Below, one piece after another: positions 40,758 through 49,644 of a DNA stretch of 54,162 nucleotides (positions are counted from its first letter, which is position 1; every line of letters begins with the position of its first letter). The notes under the pieces were generated by a model. That model was given only the letters and a program-made list of their open reading frames with translations. It ran no database searches and had not been told where the DNA came from. The stretch spans positions 1 through 54,162 of the forward strand of contig JAGAIW010000149.1 in the NCBI GenBank assembly GCA_017626305.1, given 5' to 3'. This DNA is from Clostridia bacterium (lineage in GTDB: Bacteria; Bacillota; Clostridia; Christensenellales; Borkfalkiaceae). The position numbers and the translations under genes are program-made.

Positions 40758-43756
40758 GATACTACCACCTTAAAGGTTTTCTTTGCATAGTTCCCGGCTA
40801 AATCCCGTACAAGGAAAACAATTTCATACGTACCTTTCTCGCTGAACGTCAACGTTTTATCTTTATAGATACGACAATCCCCTCGCGGATAATACACGTA
40901 TACTTCTACCGATAAATCTTTATCGTTATTATCCATAGCCGTCGCCACAGGTAAAGTTACCTTGTCCCCTTTTTTCGCCGTCATTACGTTCCACTCTACG
41001 TTCAAAATCGGGGGTTCTTCGTCTTGAACGTATATAGAATAAATCGTCTTATCAAAAAAGTTTCCACGCCAATCTTTCACAACGTACATAACTTTATAGG
41101 TTTGATAGCTGTCTGCTACAAATTCAAACCCTTTCTCTGAAACGTCCACGTTTGAATACAAAACGTTTTTTCCTTGCGATACCGTTACCGTTACCGTTGC
41201 TGATGGATCGATTCCGTCCGCCACGTATGCTTGGGGAACTTTCACCACGTCGTTTATTCCAACAAGAGTTTTGATAGACTCAGCAAGATCAAGTTCAGGC
41301 GCTAAAAGGTCTAACCCCAAGCCATTAAAAGATTGATTAGAAATTTTAGACAGGTAAATAGCTGAATCACCCGTTACCCCCTTAAATGCCATAGACACAT
41401 AAATTTTACCGCTGGGGAATCCTTCAAATTTCGTTCCATTCACCGTTTGTTTCAAAGAACAAATCATCGCACTCGCCGTTTCATCTTTAATGGACAACAC
41501 GTTTTTATTGTATGACAACTTAAACATATTCGTTGTCGTATCAAAGAATGATCCTTGCACCGCATAAATGCGCGAATCGTTACTCATACGTAAAGAACTC
41601 GTATCTTCTGTTTCATTTCCTTTTCCAATGGTAAGTGAAACCGCAATGTTTGAATCTACACTATCAGTAAGCGTAATTACGATACTTTGAAAATTATTTG
41701 CTTGTTTGTCAATGTCAAACCAAATCGCAAAATTATTTGCAATTAAAGGATTTACATAAGAAATTTCCGTATTTTTATTAAAAGAAATATGCAGTCTTGA
41801 ACTTATGTGGATATTTACGTCGCCACCAACGAATAATGCTGCATAATCCAACTTATTTTCCTCGTAGGGATCTATCAAGTGAATTTCTCTTTCCACGTAA
41901 TCGGAATGCGAACCGTCCACACTTTCCGCATAATATTTAACGTTAAGTTTATCGTAACCGCTTTGTATTTCGGGCGTATAGCTATCCCCCACAGAAAGTT
42001 CCGTTTCCTTTCCGGCATACGAAACAATGATTTTTTTGCTTGCTTCCTGCGGAATAGAAGAACTGCTGTAATCAATCGCCTCAAAATCCTTAAACGTATA
42101 AGCCATTTTAGAGAATAAATATTTCGGAACGTAGCCCACCTTAATAATAGGCTCGTCTTTTATTAACATTTCAAATGCAAATACTTGTTCAAATTGATCG
42201 CCTAAATAATCGACTGCGGAAACGACAAACTCATATTCGCCCGCGGTCTTGGGCAACCAACTTTCAGGGTTTTCCAAAACGGCGTTGCCCGATTTATCGC
42301 GCAAGAAAGTCTTCACAGCAGGAATACCCGAACCGCCTTCAATATTAGCGATAGGGAAAACAATTTCCTCTCCCACATAGTACGATTCTTGCAAATCAAA
42401 ACCAACAAGTTTCATCGTTTCAATCGAAGACTCAACAATCAACGTGTATCCGTCGTAACGCGTATTTCCATTTGCATCAGTACACGCGTACTGCACGTAG
42501 TATTCCCCTGCGCTCGTCGGCATAAATTGTATAACATTATTGGCTACGACTTCTTGCGTAGGCGTATTATAATTCTTATAAATCGTCGTTACAACGTCCG
42601 TTTGTTTCATTGCGCCTTGACATCTGTCATACGCTTTTGCGGGAAAGAGCGAATACGCCTTTCCAACTTCCCCTTTCGGCAAGTCTTGATTTTCATATTC
42701 GCCGAAATCAATATCAATAATAGGAGCTTGCTTATCGTCGATTACCTTCTTCGTTAAATCGTTTCCGTTAACGTTAAAAATCATAATATCCGCTTCGGCC
42801 GCTTTCAACTTTTCCAAGGAAACGTTTAACGTTACTTCGCCTGTTGTAAAACCATCCCAAAGCAACGATTCAATAAAATAATCAGAACTATCAAAATCCA
42901 CAACCAAACTACCTGCAACGTAAACGGCTTTTTCCGCATAGTCGTAAGCATAACTTAACGAACCGAATCCCGCTTCGTTTGCGCCCGTAAAGCTATGCGT
43001 AGCACCCGTACCCATACGGTATTCCGTTTGCAAAACCTTTTTCGTATGGTCGTAACCTGCAAGCGCTTGTCCTTTTGCCGCCGCACGCGTGAAACAATAC
43101 GCTTTACCCCAACTTCCGCGATAGGTTACGATACGTACCTTATTCGTACTATCGTAAATATCGGTTAAAGTAATCGTAATTTGCCATAAGTCTTCCACGC
43201 CTTCTTCTCTCGGAATAACACCAAGCGTTAAAAGATTATCCTTTTTCGTGTTTCCAGACAAATCAATTACTTTGGAATAATTTACGTTGCCGCCGTCCGC
43301 CGTAGCCGTTACTTTTAAGCCCGTTGAATCCAAGCAATAATAATCGGGCGTATTTGCTCCCGAAGTAATTTTCGCGTTATTCACAACCGTAAACGCGTCC
43401 GCCGACAAATCTGCGCTATTAAACGAATAGACTTCTCTATGTTGCTTGGAATCAATCGTTGCAGAATAGGAAATCCGATATTCGCCTTTTTTAGAAAGTG
43501 TAAACGTTTTATCCGTGATGACTTCTTGATCAGGATCGTACACAACGGTATACGCCTTATACCGATTCCCCCCTGATACAAATTCCGCGTTCGGCACGGA
43601 AAATTCCGTACCGAACGCGTAATATTCGTTAATTACGCTTTGCATTTCAAAAGACGTCGTTTCTGCCGCCGCTACGTTGACCACAGCAAGACAAATAGAC
43701 GCAAAGAAAAACACAAACGCACATATCAATGTTTTGACTTTATTTTTTATTTTCAT
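40754..43756 (-). CDS. Large secreted multidomain protein with Ig-like modules
   Basis: 1000 residues. Signal peptide to about residue 31 (FASICLAVVNVAAAE). Two lectin-like modules appear related: residues about 130-330 with DLWQITITLTDIYDS and about 640-830 with QSIVITLTDSVDSNI. Ig-like units lie between and after them, each beginning with D-x-x-x-P-x-I. The last is KKGDKVTLPVATAMDNNDKD, ending GTYEIVFLVRDLAGNYAKKT. No lipobox, membrane helix or sortase signal is visible, so it is either released or held non-covalently. Probably binds the glycan outside the cell. Overlaps the DUF4838 gene by 4 nt and follows the permease as TAATG. Confidence 0.75.
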   Translation of the reverse strand: MKIKNKVKTLICAFVFFFASICLAVVNVAAAETTSFEMQSVINEYYAFGTEFSVPNAEFVSGGNRYKAYTVVYDPDQEVITDKTFTLSKKGEYRISYSATIDSKQHREVYSFNSADLSADAFTVVNNAKITSGANTPDYYCLDSTGLKVTATADGGNVNYSKVIDLSGNTKKDNLLTLGVIPREEGVEDLWQITITLTDIYDSTNKVRIVTYRGSWGKAYCFTRAAAKGQALAGYDHTKKVLQTEYRMGTGATHSFTGANEAGFGSLSYAYDYAEKAVYVAGSLVVDFDSSDYFIESLLWDGFTTGEVTLNVSLEKLKAAEADIMIFNVNGNDLTKKVIDDKQAPIIDIDFGEYENQDLPKGEVGKAYSLFPAKAYDRCQGAMKQTDVVTTIYKNYNTPTQEVVANNVIQFMPTSAGEYYVQYACTDANGNTRYDGYTLIVESSIETMKLVGFDLQESYYVGEEIVFPIANIEGGSGIPAVKTFLRDKSGNAVLENPESWLPKTAGEYEFVVSAVDYLGDQFEQVFAFEMLIKDEPIIKVGYVPKYLFSKMAYTFKDFEAIDYSSSSIPQEASKKIIVSYAGKETELSVGDSYTPEIQSGYDKLNVKYYAESVDGSHSDYVEREIHLIDPYEENKLDYAALFVGGDVNIHISSRLHISFNKNTEISYVNPLIANNFAIWFDIDKQANNFQSIVITLTDSVDSNIAVSLTIGKGNETEDTSSLRMSNDSRIYAVQGSFFDTTTNMFKLSYNKNVLSIKDETASAMICSLKQTVNGTKFEGFPSGKIYVSMAFKGVTGDSAIYLSKISNQSFNGLGLDLLAPELDLAESIKTLVGINDVVKVPQAYVADGIDPSATVTVTVSQGKNVLYSNVDVSEKGFEFVADSYQTYKVMYVVKDWRGNFFDKTIYSIYVQDEEPPILNVEWNVMTAKKGDKVTLPVATAMDNNDKDLSVEVYVYYPRGDCRIYKDKTLTFSEKGTYEIVFLVRDLAGNYAKKTFKVVVS

Positions 43757-44640
43757 TAGCCTTTTAATCCTCCCATCGTTAAATTCCCCATAATCTTATT
43801 TTTGAAAATAACAAATACAACAAAAATAGGGAAACTGACCAACAAACACGCCGTCATTTGCATTGGAACGGCTGTAATTGCCGATTTCGGAGAGAATCGG
43901 AAACAATACAAACCATAAGCAACCGTAGGGTTACTCGGCAAGAATACCATCGGCGTTGTATATTCATTCCAATACGTAATAAACGACAATAAGAAAATTG
44001 CTCCAAAAGTTGTTTTCACCAACGGAAGCATAATTTGCGTAAAAATTTTGAAATGCGATGCACCGTCCATTAAGCCTGCTTCTGCATATTCCCAAGAAAT
44101 TGACTTAAACGCCGCATAGAATATCAAGAAATTAGATCCTAAGAAACTAAAACGCATAATAAACATTCCAAAGAAGGTATCATAAATTCCTAATCCTTTT
44201 ACGATTGAAATTTCAGAAGCGAGCGTTCCTACGGACGGCAATAACATAGCAACAATTACGAAGTTATAAATAAATCCACTAAATTTGAATTTATATTTCG
44301 CAACCGCATAAGACACCAAACAAGGCGCAAGCGTATGCGCAAACCCACATCCAAGTGCATAAATTACTGAATTGAAAAACATTCGACTTAAATATACGTC
44401 TTTTCTTCCCAACGAATCGTAAACAGTAACTTGTAATAAATCAAAAGCGTTGATATAGTTATCAAAAGTCCATACTTTGGGTAGACCGAATTTGTTGGTA
44501 ATAAAGTCTAAACGTTCCTTGAACGACGTAATAATTGCCCAGAAAGTAGGAATAAGCAAGCTTACCGTATAAAGCAACAACATAGACATACCGATAATAA
44601 GGAAAACCTTACTTGTTTTTTGTACTCCACCTTTACTCAT
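43756..44640 (-). CDS. CUT1 sugar ABC transporter permease, MalG-like
   Basis: 294 residues with six hydrophobic segments. The EAA loop that contacts the ATPase is EAGLMDGASHFKIFTQIMLP. N-terminal segment GMSMLLLYTVSLLIPTFWAI. Forms the inner-membrane channel with the other permease. The ATPase subunit is absent here, so a shared MsmX/MsmK-type ATPase encoded elsewhere is probably used, as for many Bacillota oligosaccharide importers. Confidence 0.93.
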   Translation of the reverse strand: MSKGGVQKTSKVFLIIGMSMLLLYTVSLLIPTFWAIITSFKERLDFITNKFGLPKVWTFDNYINAFDLLQVTVYDSLGRKDVYLSRMFFNSVIYALGCGFAHTLAPCLVSYAVAKYKFKFSGFIYNFVIVAMLLPSVGTLASEISIVKGLGIYDTFFGMFIMRFSFLGSNFLIFYAAFKSISWEYAEAGLMDGASHFKIFTQIMLPLVKTTFGAIFLLSFITYWNEYTTPMVFLPSNPTVAYGLYCFRFSPKSAITAVPMQMTACLLVSFPIFVVFVIFKNKIMGNLTMGGLKG

Positions 44641-44652
44641 ACTTACTCCTCC

Positions 44653-45639
44653 TTATTCCACACTCGGACCAAACCGTTCAAGCAAGTATTTGACCAAAAT
44701 CGTCAAAGGCGCAGCAATACACGTAAAAATTAACCCGGCTGCTGATGCCACAGGATAATCTCCAAGCGTAGCCTTACTACCTACGACTTTTACGAACAAA
44801 TAATATCCCAACGTTTGAGTATATTCTTGAGCGTTCTGTCCAAAGAAATTATAAAGACTTGCTTGATTTGTGAAAAAACCAGCAATACCAATAACCAAAT
44901 AGGTTGTAATCGTCGGGAAAATCAACGGCACAATAATTTTGAAAAATTCTCCAAACGTAGATAACCCGTCCAACTTGCCCGCTTCTATTAAAGATTCGTC
45001 AACGCCTGACATAGCCGTTCCGTAAATAATAAGTTGCGAACCAAAACCCGACCAAAGACAATAAAAGATTATCGTCGGAAAAGTATAAACGGGACCACTC
45101 AAAAGATTAGGGAAATCCGCCACCCCCATTTTTTCAAAAATGGCAGGAACTGCCCCTTCTACAAAATAGGCAAACATAATCGACGTTACGACGCCTGATA
45201 AGATTTGCGGCAAAAATAATATAACGCGGAAAAAGCCGGTTCCTGGTACTTTTTTATATAAGAAAAACGCAAAAATCAAATTTAACGGCAAACCGATAAA
45301 CACGCCGATTAAATACAGTTTCAACGAGTTCTTAATTGCGTACGGCATAACCGTTGTCGTGCTTAAACTTATAATAAAATCTTTGAAATTGTTAAATCCG
45401 TTCCATACGTATTGACCAGTATCAGGATTATACTTCTCAAAAGCGAGCTTAATTGTGTTTACGTTAATCCCTATGTAGAAAATACACATCTGCAAAATAG
45501 GAAGCGCCAATATACAAATATAAAATATTAACGCCTCCCGTTTTGCCGCGCTATGGGATTTTGTTTTTTTATTCTTTGGCGTAAGTTTTACGGAAATATC
45601 GTAAAAGAAATCCTTAATGCCGTTTTTAATCCCTTTCAT
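44653..45639 (-). CDS. CUT1 sugar ABC transporter permease, MalF-like
   Basis: 328 residues. A basic cytosolic N-terminus (KNKKTKSHSAAKREA) leads into six hydrophobic segments. The EAA loop is EAGKLDGLSTFGEFFKIIVP. The long first periplasm-side loop (KYNPDTGQYVWNGFNNF) is typical of the MalF/UgpA group. Works as a heterodimer with the MalG-like permease encoded downstream. Confidence 0.93.
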   Translation of the reverse strand: MKGIKNGIKDFFYDISVKLTPKNKKTKSHSAAKREALIFYICILALPILQMCIFYIGINVNTIKLAFEKYNPDTGQYVWNGFNNFKDFIISLSTTTVMPYAIKNSLKLYLIGVFIGLPLNLIFAFFLYKKVPGTGFFRVILFLPQILSGVVTSIMFAYFVEGAVPAIFEKMGVADFPNLLSGPVYTFPTIIFYCLWSGFGSQLIIYGTAMSGVDESLIEAGKLDGLSTFGEFFKIIVPLIFPTITTYLVIGIAGFFTNQASLYNFFGQNAQEYTQTLGYYLFVKVVGSKATLGDYPVASAAGLIFTCIAAPLTILVKYLLERFGPSVE

Positions 45640-45655
45640 CTTTTAACCCCTTTTC

Positions 45656-47272
45656 TTAATTGGAAGGCCAAGTCGTATAATAATCTTTAAGCCCTTGGAT
45701 ATATTGTGCAACGGTTGCCTTGCTATAATCCTTAAAGCCTGTCAAAGGATCATCCGTCGTGCCTTGAGGCAACTTCGATCTCCACATCCAATCATGGAAG
45801 AAACTTGTATTATTAATTCGCAAATCACACGCCATAACGTCCAAAAATGCAACGTCAGTATTTTCGTCGAAAACCAAATCATAAGTAGATTTTTGGAAAG
45901 GCGTCATATAGTTATATTGCTCGGTCGTGAGTTCATAATCATAAGGACGAACACAACCCGAATACTTCGTGAAAAGTGCCATACTGTCCGCAGAGTTTGC
46001 GAAAAGGAAGAAATCTTTTGCAAGATCCGCTTTTTCCGTCTTTTTGTTAATTGCAACAACCGAACGACCGCCACCTACAATAACAGTATTTCTCTCTGCT
46101 GATTTTGCGCCCGCAAACGCAGTATCATCCGCTTTGGGGACAGGCAACATACCGAAACGACGCGTACCGTAAGCCAAGCTTTCATCATCTTTTGCCATAC
46201 CGTTGAACGTGTCCTGCGCTTCGTTTTCCCACCATTGTCCTTCCGCGAGAATTGCAGTAGGATTCGACGTATTACAAGAAGCCAAAAATTCATCTTGCGC
46301 AGCCGTATGTGTTTGCGAACCCGAATTATAAGCAGCGTCATCAAAATATCCGCCACGTACTACATCGTAAGCAAATTGCGTTGCATATTGCTTACCTTTT
46401 TGTCCTTGTAACTTCAATGCAGTTTCAGGCGTAATCGTTTCTTTTAATCCTGTATCATAGCCGCTAAACGTAAGATTCAAGTTCCAATTATCCACACCTT
46501 CGTAGTCCGCCCACCAAGCCGCAAGCAATCTTTGACGGTAATATAAATCCTTGCCTGACCAAGTAAACGCATCCACGTTATACAACGACATATATTCCAT
46601 TAAAGACTTGAATTGTGAATACGTTGCAGGCAAACCATCGTCAACCGTCCCAGTTTTGCCGTCGGGCCCCGCCGAAAGTGTACCCGCGCCTGTATATACT
46701 CCATCCGTAAAGGAATTCGGGTTTACAAAAGTTCCATCTGCCGTGAAATAAAATCCCTTTTCTTCAAACAAATCAATATCGTATACCATACCAAACGTTG
46801 CCATATAATAGGGGATTGCATAATACTTATCGTTAATTTCATAACTTTCTTTCAACACATCAACGTTCATTCTATCGAGAATCGAAGCTTCCCCTTCGTA
46901 TTGTTGCCCTACAAGATCCGTAATATCCATAAAATAATCTTTCGCAACAAATTCATGCATATAAATATCGTTCACAAAATAAACGTCAATACCGCTTGTA
47001 GAAATCGAGGTGAGAAGGTTATTATGATTATACAACTCTTTTTCGTAAACAACCTCCACATCAACATCTGGATTTTTCGCCTTATAATTAGCAATAATCT
47101 CATCCATCCAAACTCTTCCGATACCGCCTTCCATCAACCCTACTTTAAGCAAAGTCTTATTCGGATCATAATTTTCTCTATGTTCACCCAAACCGCACGC
47201 CGTCATAGAAAGCGCCGTTCCAAGTGCCATCGTTAATGCTAATACTTTTTTTAATGCTTTCATAGTTTTCAC
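45656..47272 (-). CDS. CUT1 extracellular sugar-binding lipoprotein
   Basis: 538 residues. Lipobox SMTAC with Cys26. The mature protein begins with a family-1 binding fold: LLKVGLMEGGIGRVWMDEII, then YKAKNPDVDVEVVYEK, and later TVIVGGGRSVVAINKKTEKA. At 538 residues it is longer than a monosaccharide-binding protein and is in the size range of those that bind oligosaccharides, in agreement with the cytosolic GH20 and sialidase-fold enzymes. A hairpin-rich gap precedes the gene and may raise its expression over that of the genes around it. Confidence 0.9.
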   Translation of the reverse strand: MKTMKALKKVLALTMALGTALSMTACGLGEHRENYDPNKTLLKVGLMEGGIGRVWMDEIIANYKAKNPDVDVEVVYEKELYNHNNLLTSISTSGIDVYFVNDIYMHEFVAKDYFMDITDLVGQQYEGEASILDRMNVDVLKESYEINDKYYAIPYYMATFGMVYDIDLFEEKGFYFTADGTFVNPNSFTDGVYTGAGTLSAGPDGKTGTVDDGLPATYSQFKSLMEYMSLYNVDAFTWSGKDLYYRQRLLAAWWADYEGVDNWNLNLTFSGYDTGLKETITPETALKLQGQKGKQYATQFAYDVVRGGYFDDAAYNSGSQTHTAAQDEFLASCNTSNPTAILAEGQWWENEAQDTFNGMAKDDESLAYGTRRFGMLPVPKADDTAFAGAKSAERNTVIVGGGRSVVAINKKTEKADLAKDFFLFANSADSMALFTKYSGCVRPYDYELTTEQYNYMTPFQKSTYDLVFDENTDVAFLDVMACDLRINNTSFFHDWMWRSKLPQGTTDDPLTGFKDYSKATVAQYIQGLKDYYTTWPSN

Positions 47273-47288
47273 TCCTTATTTTAAGACA

Positions 47289-47329
47289 AATCGGACTTTG
47301 CAGACGGATTCTATCTACAAAATCCGATT
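47289..47329 (-). promoter_or_regulatory. Alternative hairpins before the binding-protein gene
   Basis: AATCGGA can pair with TCCGATT across the whole element, while CGGATT with AATCCG makes a shorter internal hairpin that uses the same bases. Such structures often tune the level of the binding protein within an operon by stopping RNA decay or transcription. Confidence 0.4.
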
Positions 47330-47372
47330 ATCCAAATTAGTTTTTAATTTCCAATTACCAATAATTGCGGAC

Positions 47373-49328
47373 TTATTTAATATCGTTCGCGTTTGCGTTC
47401 ATCGAAATCGTTTGCGCCGTCGCGTTGATATTCCAATACTTGCTGTAATTTGCCGTATTTACCGTCGTATCCGTAAAGAATTTACCGATGGCAGGTGCTG
47501 TCGTTTGCTCCGCATAGCTCGAAATAATAACTTTCGCCGTGCTAATATCCCCTGCCGTTGTTTCAACCGCCATCGCAAGTTTAACTTTGGAGGTCTCTGT
47601 CCCCTCGCTATAAGTCCAATCTACAATTGCATAGCTGTTCTCAATCGCACCCGTATTACGAATAATATTACAGAATTGCGCTTGTCTTTCAAGCGTCCAA
47701 CAAGAATTTGTAATCTTCAAAATACAGTTACGAATCAACCCTTCGTGATATATCGCAAAAGGAGAATTTCCCGTCGTAGCGGTAGTGCTACCTACTGCAT
47801 TCATACTCATTTCCATATAAACGTTTTCAACGATACCTTGGTATCCCTTATAAGAGTAAATACCAAAGAACAAGATATTCGTTGCCGTTGCACTCGTCGT
47901 TTGGAATTGAGCGCCCGTAATCTTAAGATTTCTTACTACGCCAGTATGTCCCAAATTCCCCAATAAATTTTTACCCGTGTTTACAACCACGTTAGAAAGA
48001 GAATATCCAAGACCGTCCAGCGTTCCTGCAAAACGAGTTTTATAGCCATCTGTAGACGGAATTGCAACAGGCGTATCTACCGTTCCCTCAAACGTTAAGT
48101 CTTCACCTAAAACGTAATAGCCGCCGAAATGGGTAAACGAACCAACTGAATACTTCGCCTCATCATTATACAAGATTGCTTGGAAATCAGCCGCCGTATT
48201 GTTCGTCAAATCACTTTGACGGATAATCTTGGTTACGAACACCGTATTCAACGCATACTCCGCGTCCGCCGTGGAAATTACGACTTCTTTCGCACCCGTA
48301 TCATTATAAATATCGGTAATATCCAAAACGGTTTCCACGTTGGCAACCGTAAGCGTATTTTCTTCCACAACAGGCGTTACTACCGTACCTGCCACCGTCA
48401 TCTTCGTAACGTTGCCCGTGATACCGAGCGTCGTCAAATCCAACGTTAAATCGGTGGAAGCGCTCATATCGTAATATTTCGTTTGAGCAAGTGCCGTAGG
48501 CTCTGCAACCGTAACGGTAACCGTTTCCGTGAACGTACCGATTGTCGCTTCAAGCGTAACCGAGCCTTCGCCGACAACCGTCATCGTCGTTGCAATGCCG
48601 TGTTGATTATATTGCAATTCAATAGCCTCGCCATTTACAACCGACCAAATCGCCGTCAAGCCTTCGTTGCTATTCGTTTCGTCGAACAAAATCGACAAAT
48701 CTTTTGCGCCCGTACCTGCAATGCTTGCATTTTGCATAGCAAAACCGTCCGTACCGAGAACGTAATCGCAAATACCTTTCAAGAAAGTACGTTGAGTATC
48801 ATCCGTAATCTTACCGTCATCCGTCGTGTCGGCAAGAGCCATACTTGCAACGCCCGCCAAAGAACGTTCTACCGTTTCGGTATAATCTACAACGTTGCCT
48901 TCGCCGTCTTTTGCATACGAGCGCGCTACGATAGGCGCGTTATATTGGGATTTCGGGAAATTCGTAATCGAACCGCCGTTTTCTACGCCGCCGAGAACAC
49001 TTGCGTACATATAAGGTTCATTTTCTTTCTTATCTTGCCATTTGCTCGTTTCAATATTCAACGCTTTCGCTGTGTTGACATCAAGCGTTGCTTCGCCAAG
49101 GTCTGCCTTGGGAATAATAAGCGTGCCGAACGTATAACTGTCTTTAATCGATTCGGGAACTTCCGTGATAAAACGCATACCCACGGGGGTTGCCATACGA
49201 ATCGACGCACCTGCAATCTCAAAGCCTTCCAAGTTCGTTCCGTTTGCCGAAACAGATAAGCTCGTTACACCAAGAGATAAACTTCCTACTGCAAGCAATG
49301 CTGCGCTTGCCGCGATAATCTTTTTCAT
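47373..49328 (-). CDS. Secreted Ig-like / beta-helix protein
   Basis: 651 residues from the ATG at 49328, which overlaps the small-peptide stop as ATGA. Signal peptide about 28 residues (ASAALLAVGSLSLGVTSLSV). Residues 30-200 hold a domain opening GFEIAGASIRMATPVGMRFI, which I have seen in exported proteins of gut Clostridia. A Big_2-like unit and another beta domain follow. The C-terminal 260 residues are beta-helix-like (GLGYSLSNVVVN, GVVRNLKITGAQF, GIVENVYMEMSMN, GLIRNCILKI) and related to the Big_2 lipoprotein of this locus. No anchor is visible. Probably the most highly expressed surface component because it is promoter-proximal. Confidence 0.8.
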   Translation of the reverse strand: MKKIIAASAALLAVGSLSLGVTSLSVSANGTNLEGFEIAGASIRMATPVGMRFITEVPESIKDSYTFGTLIIPKADLGEATLDVNTAKALNIETSKWQDKKENEPYMYASVLGGVENGGSITNFPKSQYNAPIVARSYAKDGEGNVVDYTETVERSLAGVASMALADTTDDGKITDDTQRTFLKGICDYVLGTDGFAMQNASIAGTGAKDLSILFDETNSNEGLTAIWSVVNGEAIELQYNQHGIATTMTVVGEGSVTLEATIGTFTETVTVTVAEPTALAQTKYYDMSASTDLTLDLTTLGITGNVTKMTVAGTVVTPVVEENTLTVANVETVLDITDIYNDTGAKEVVISTADAEYALNTVFVTKIIRQSDLTNNTAADFQAILYNDEAKYSVGSFTHFGGYYVLGEDLTFEGTVDTPVAIPSTDGYKTRFAGTLDGLGYSLSNVVVNTGKNLLGNLGHTGVVRNLKITGAQFQTTSATATNILFFGIYSYKGYQGIVENVYMEMSMNAVGSTTATTGNSPFAIYHEGLIRNCILKITNSCWTLERQAQFCNIIRNTGAIENSYAIVDWTYSEGTETSKVKLAMAVETTAGDISTAKVIISSYAEQTTAPAIGKFFTDTTVNTANYSKYWNINATAQTISMNANANDIK

Positions 49329-49474
49329 TCTTCCCAAACGCCTCCATCGTTTACAACATACCAACCCGTCCAGTCCGACCTACCTGCACCTACGTTATCG
49401 TTCAGCGAAGAAGTGATAACGTCATTGGTGTTAAACATTACAATTTTAACAACCGGTTCTTGATAATTCATCAT
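49325..49474 (-). CDS. 49-residue small peptide, first gene of the glycan-use operon
   Basis: An ATG with a strong AGAGGAG site 6 nt upstream opens a frame that begins MMNYQEPVVKIVMFNTNDVI, continues TSSLNDNVGAGRSDWTGWYV and ends VNDGGVWEE. The stop overlaps the next start as ATGA, so it is translated and coupled to the large secreted protein. No signal peptide or membrane helix. The opening Y-x-x-P-x-V-x-x-V-x-F-x-x-x-D-V-I-T-S-S resembles small peptides of unknown function seen in Clostridia and leader segments of modified peptides, but no modifying enzyme is nearby. Real coding is very likely; function unknown. Confidence 0.75.
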   Translation of the reverse strand: MMNYQEPVVKIVMFNTNDVITSSLNDNVGAGRSDWTGWYVVNDGGVWEE

Positions 49475-49527
49475 TACATCTCCTCTAAGAAATTATTTTG
49501 ATAGAATCCGTCTATTCTACATTTTAT

Positions 49528-49536
49528 ATTATATCA
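49528..49536 (-). promoter_or_regulatory. Extended -10 promoter of the glycan-use operon
   Basis: In the minus sense TGATATAAT gives an extended -10 (TGn-TATAAT) 54 nt before the small-peptide ATG. No good -35 lies 17 bp upstream, fitting activator dependence. The AraC-type gene just upstream is the obvious candidate. A GACA-rich imperfect inverted repeat lies about 35-65 bp further up. Confidence 0.55.
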
Positions 49537-49644
49537 CAAAGCATTTCCAATAAAAATGATTTGACAGACTGTTTTTTGTCTATTTCGGACATAAAAAAAG
49601 AAACGACTTAAAAAGCCATCTCTTAAAAAACGCGCAAATCGCCT

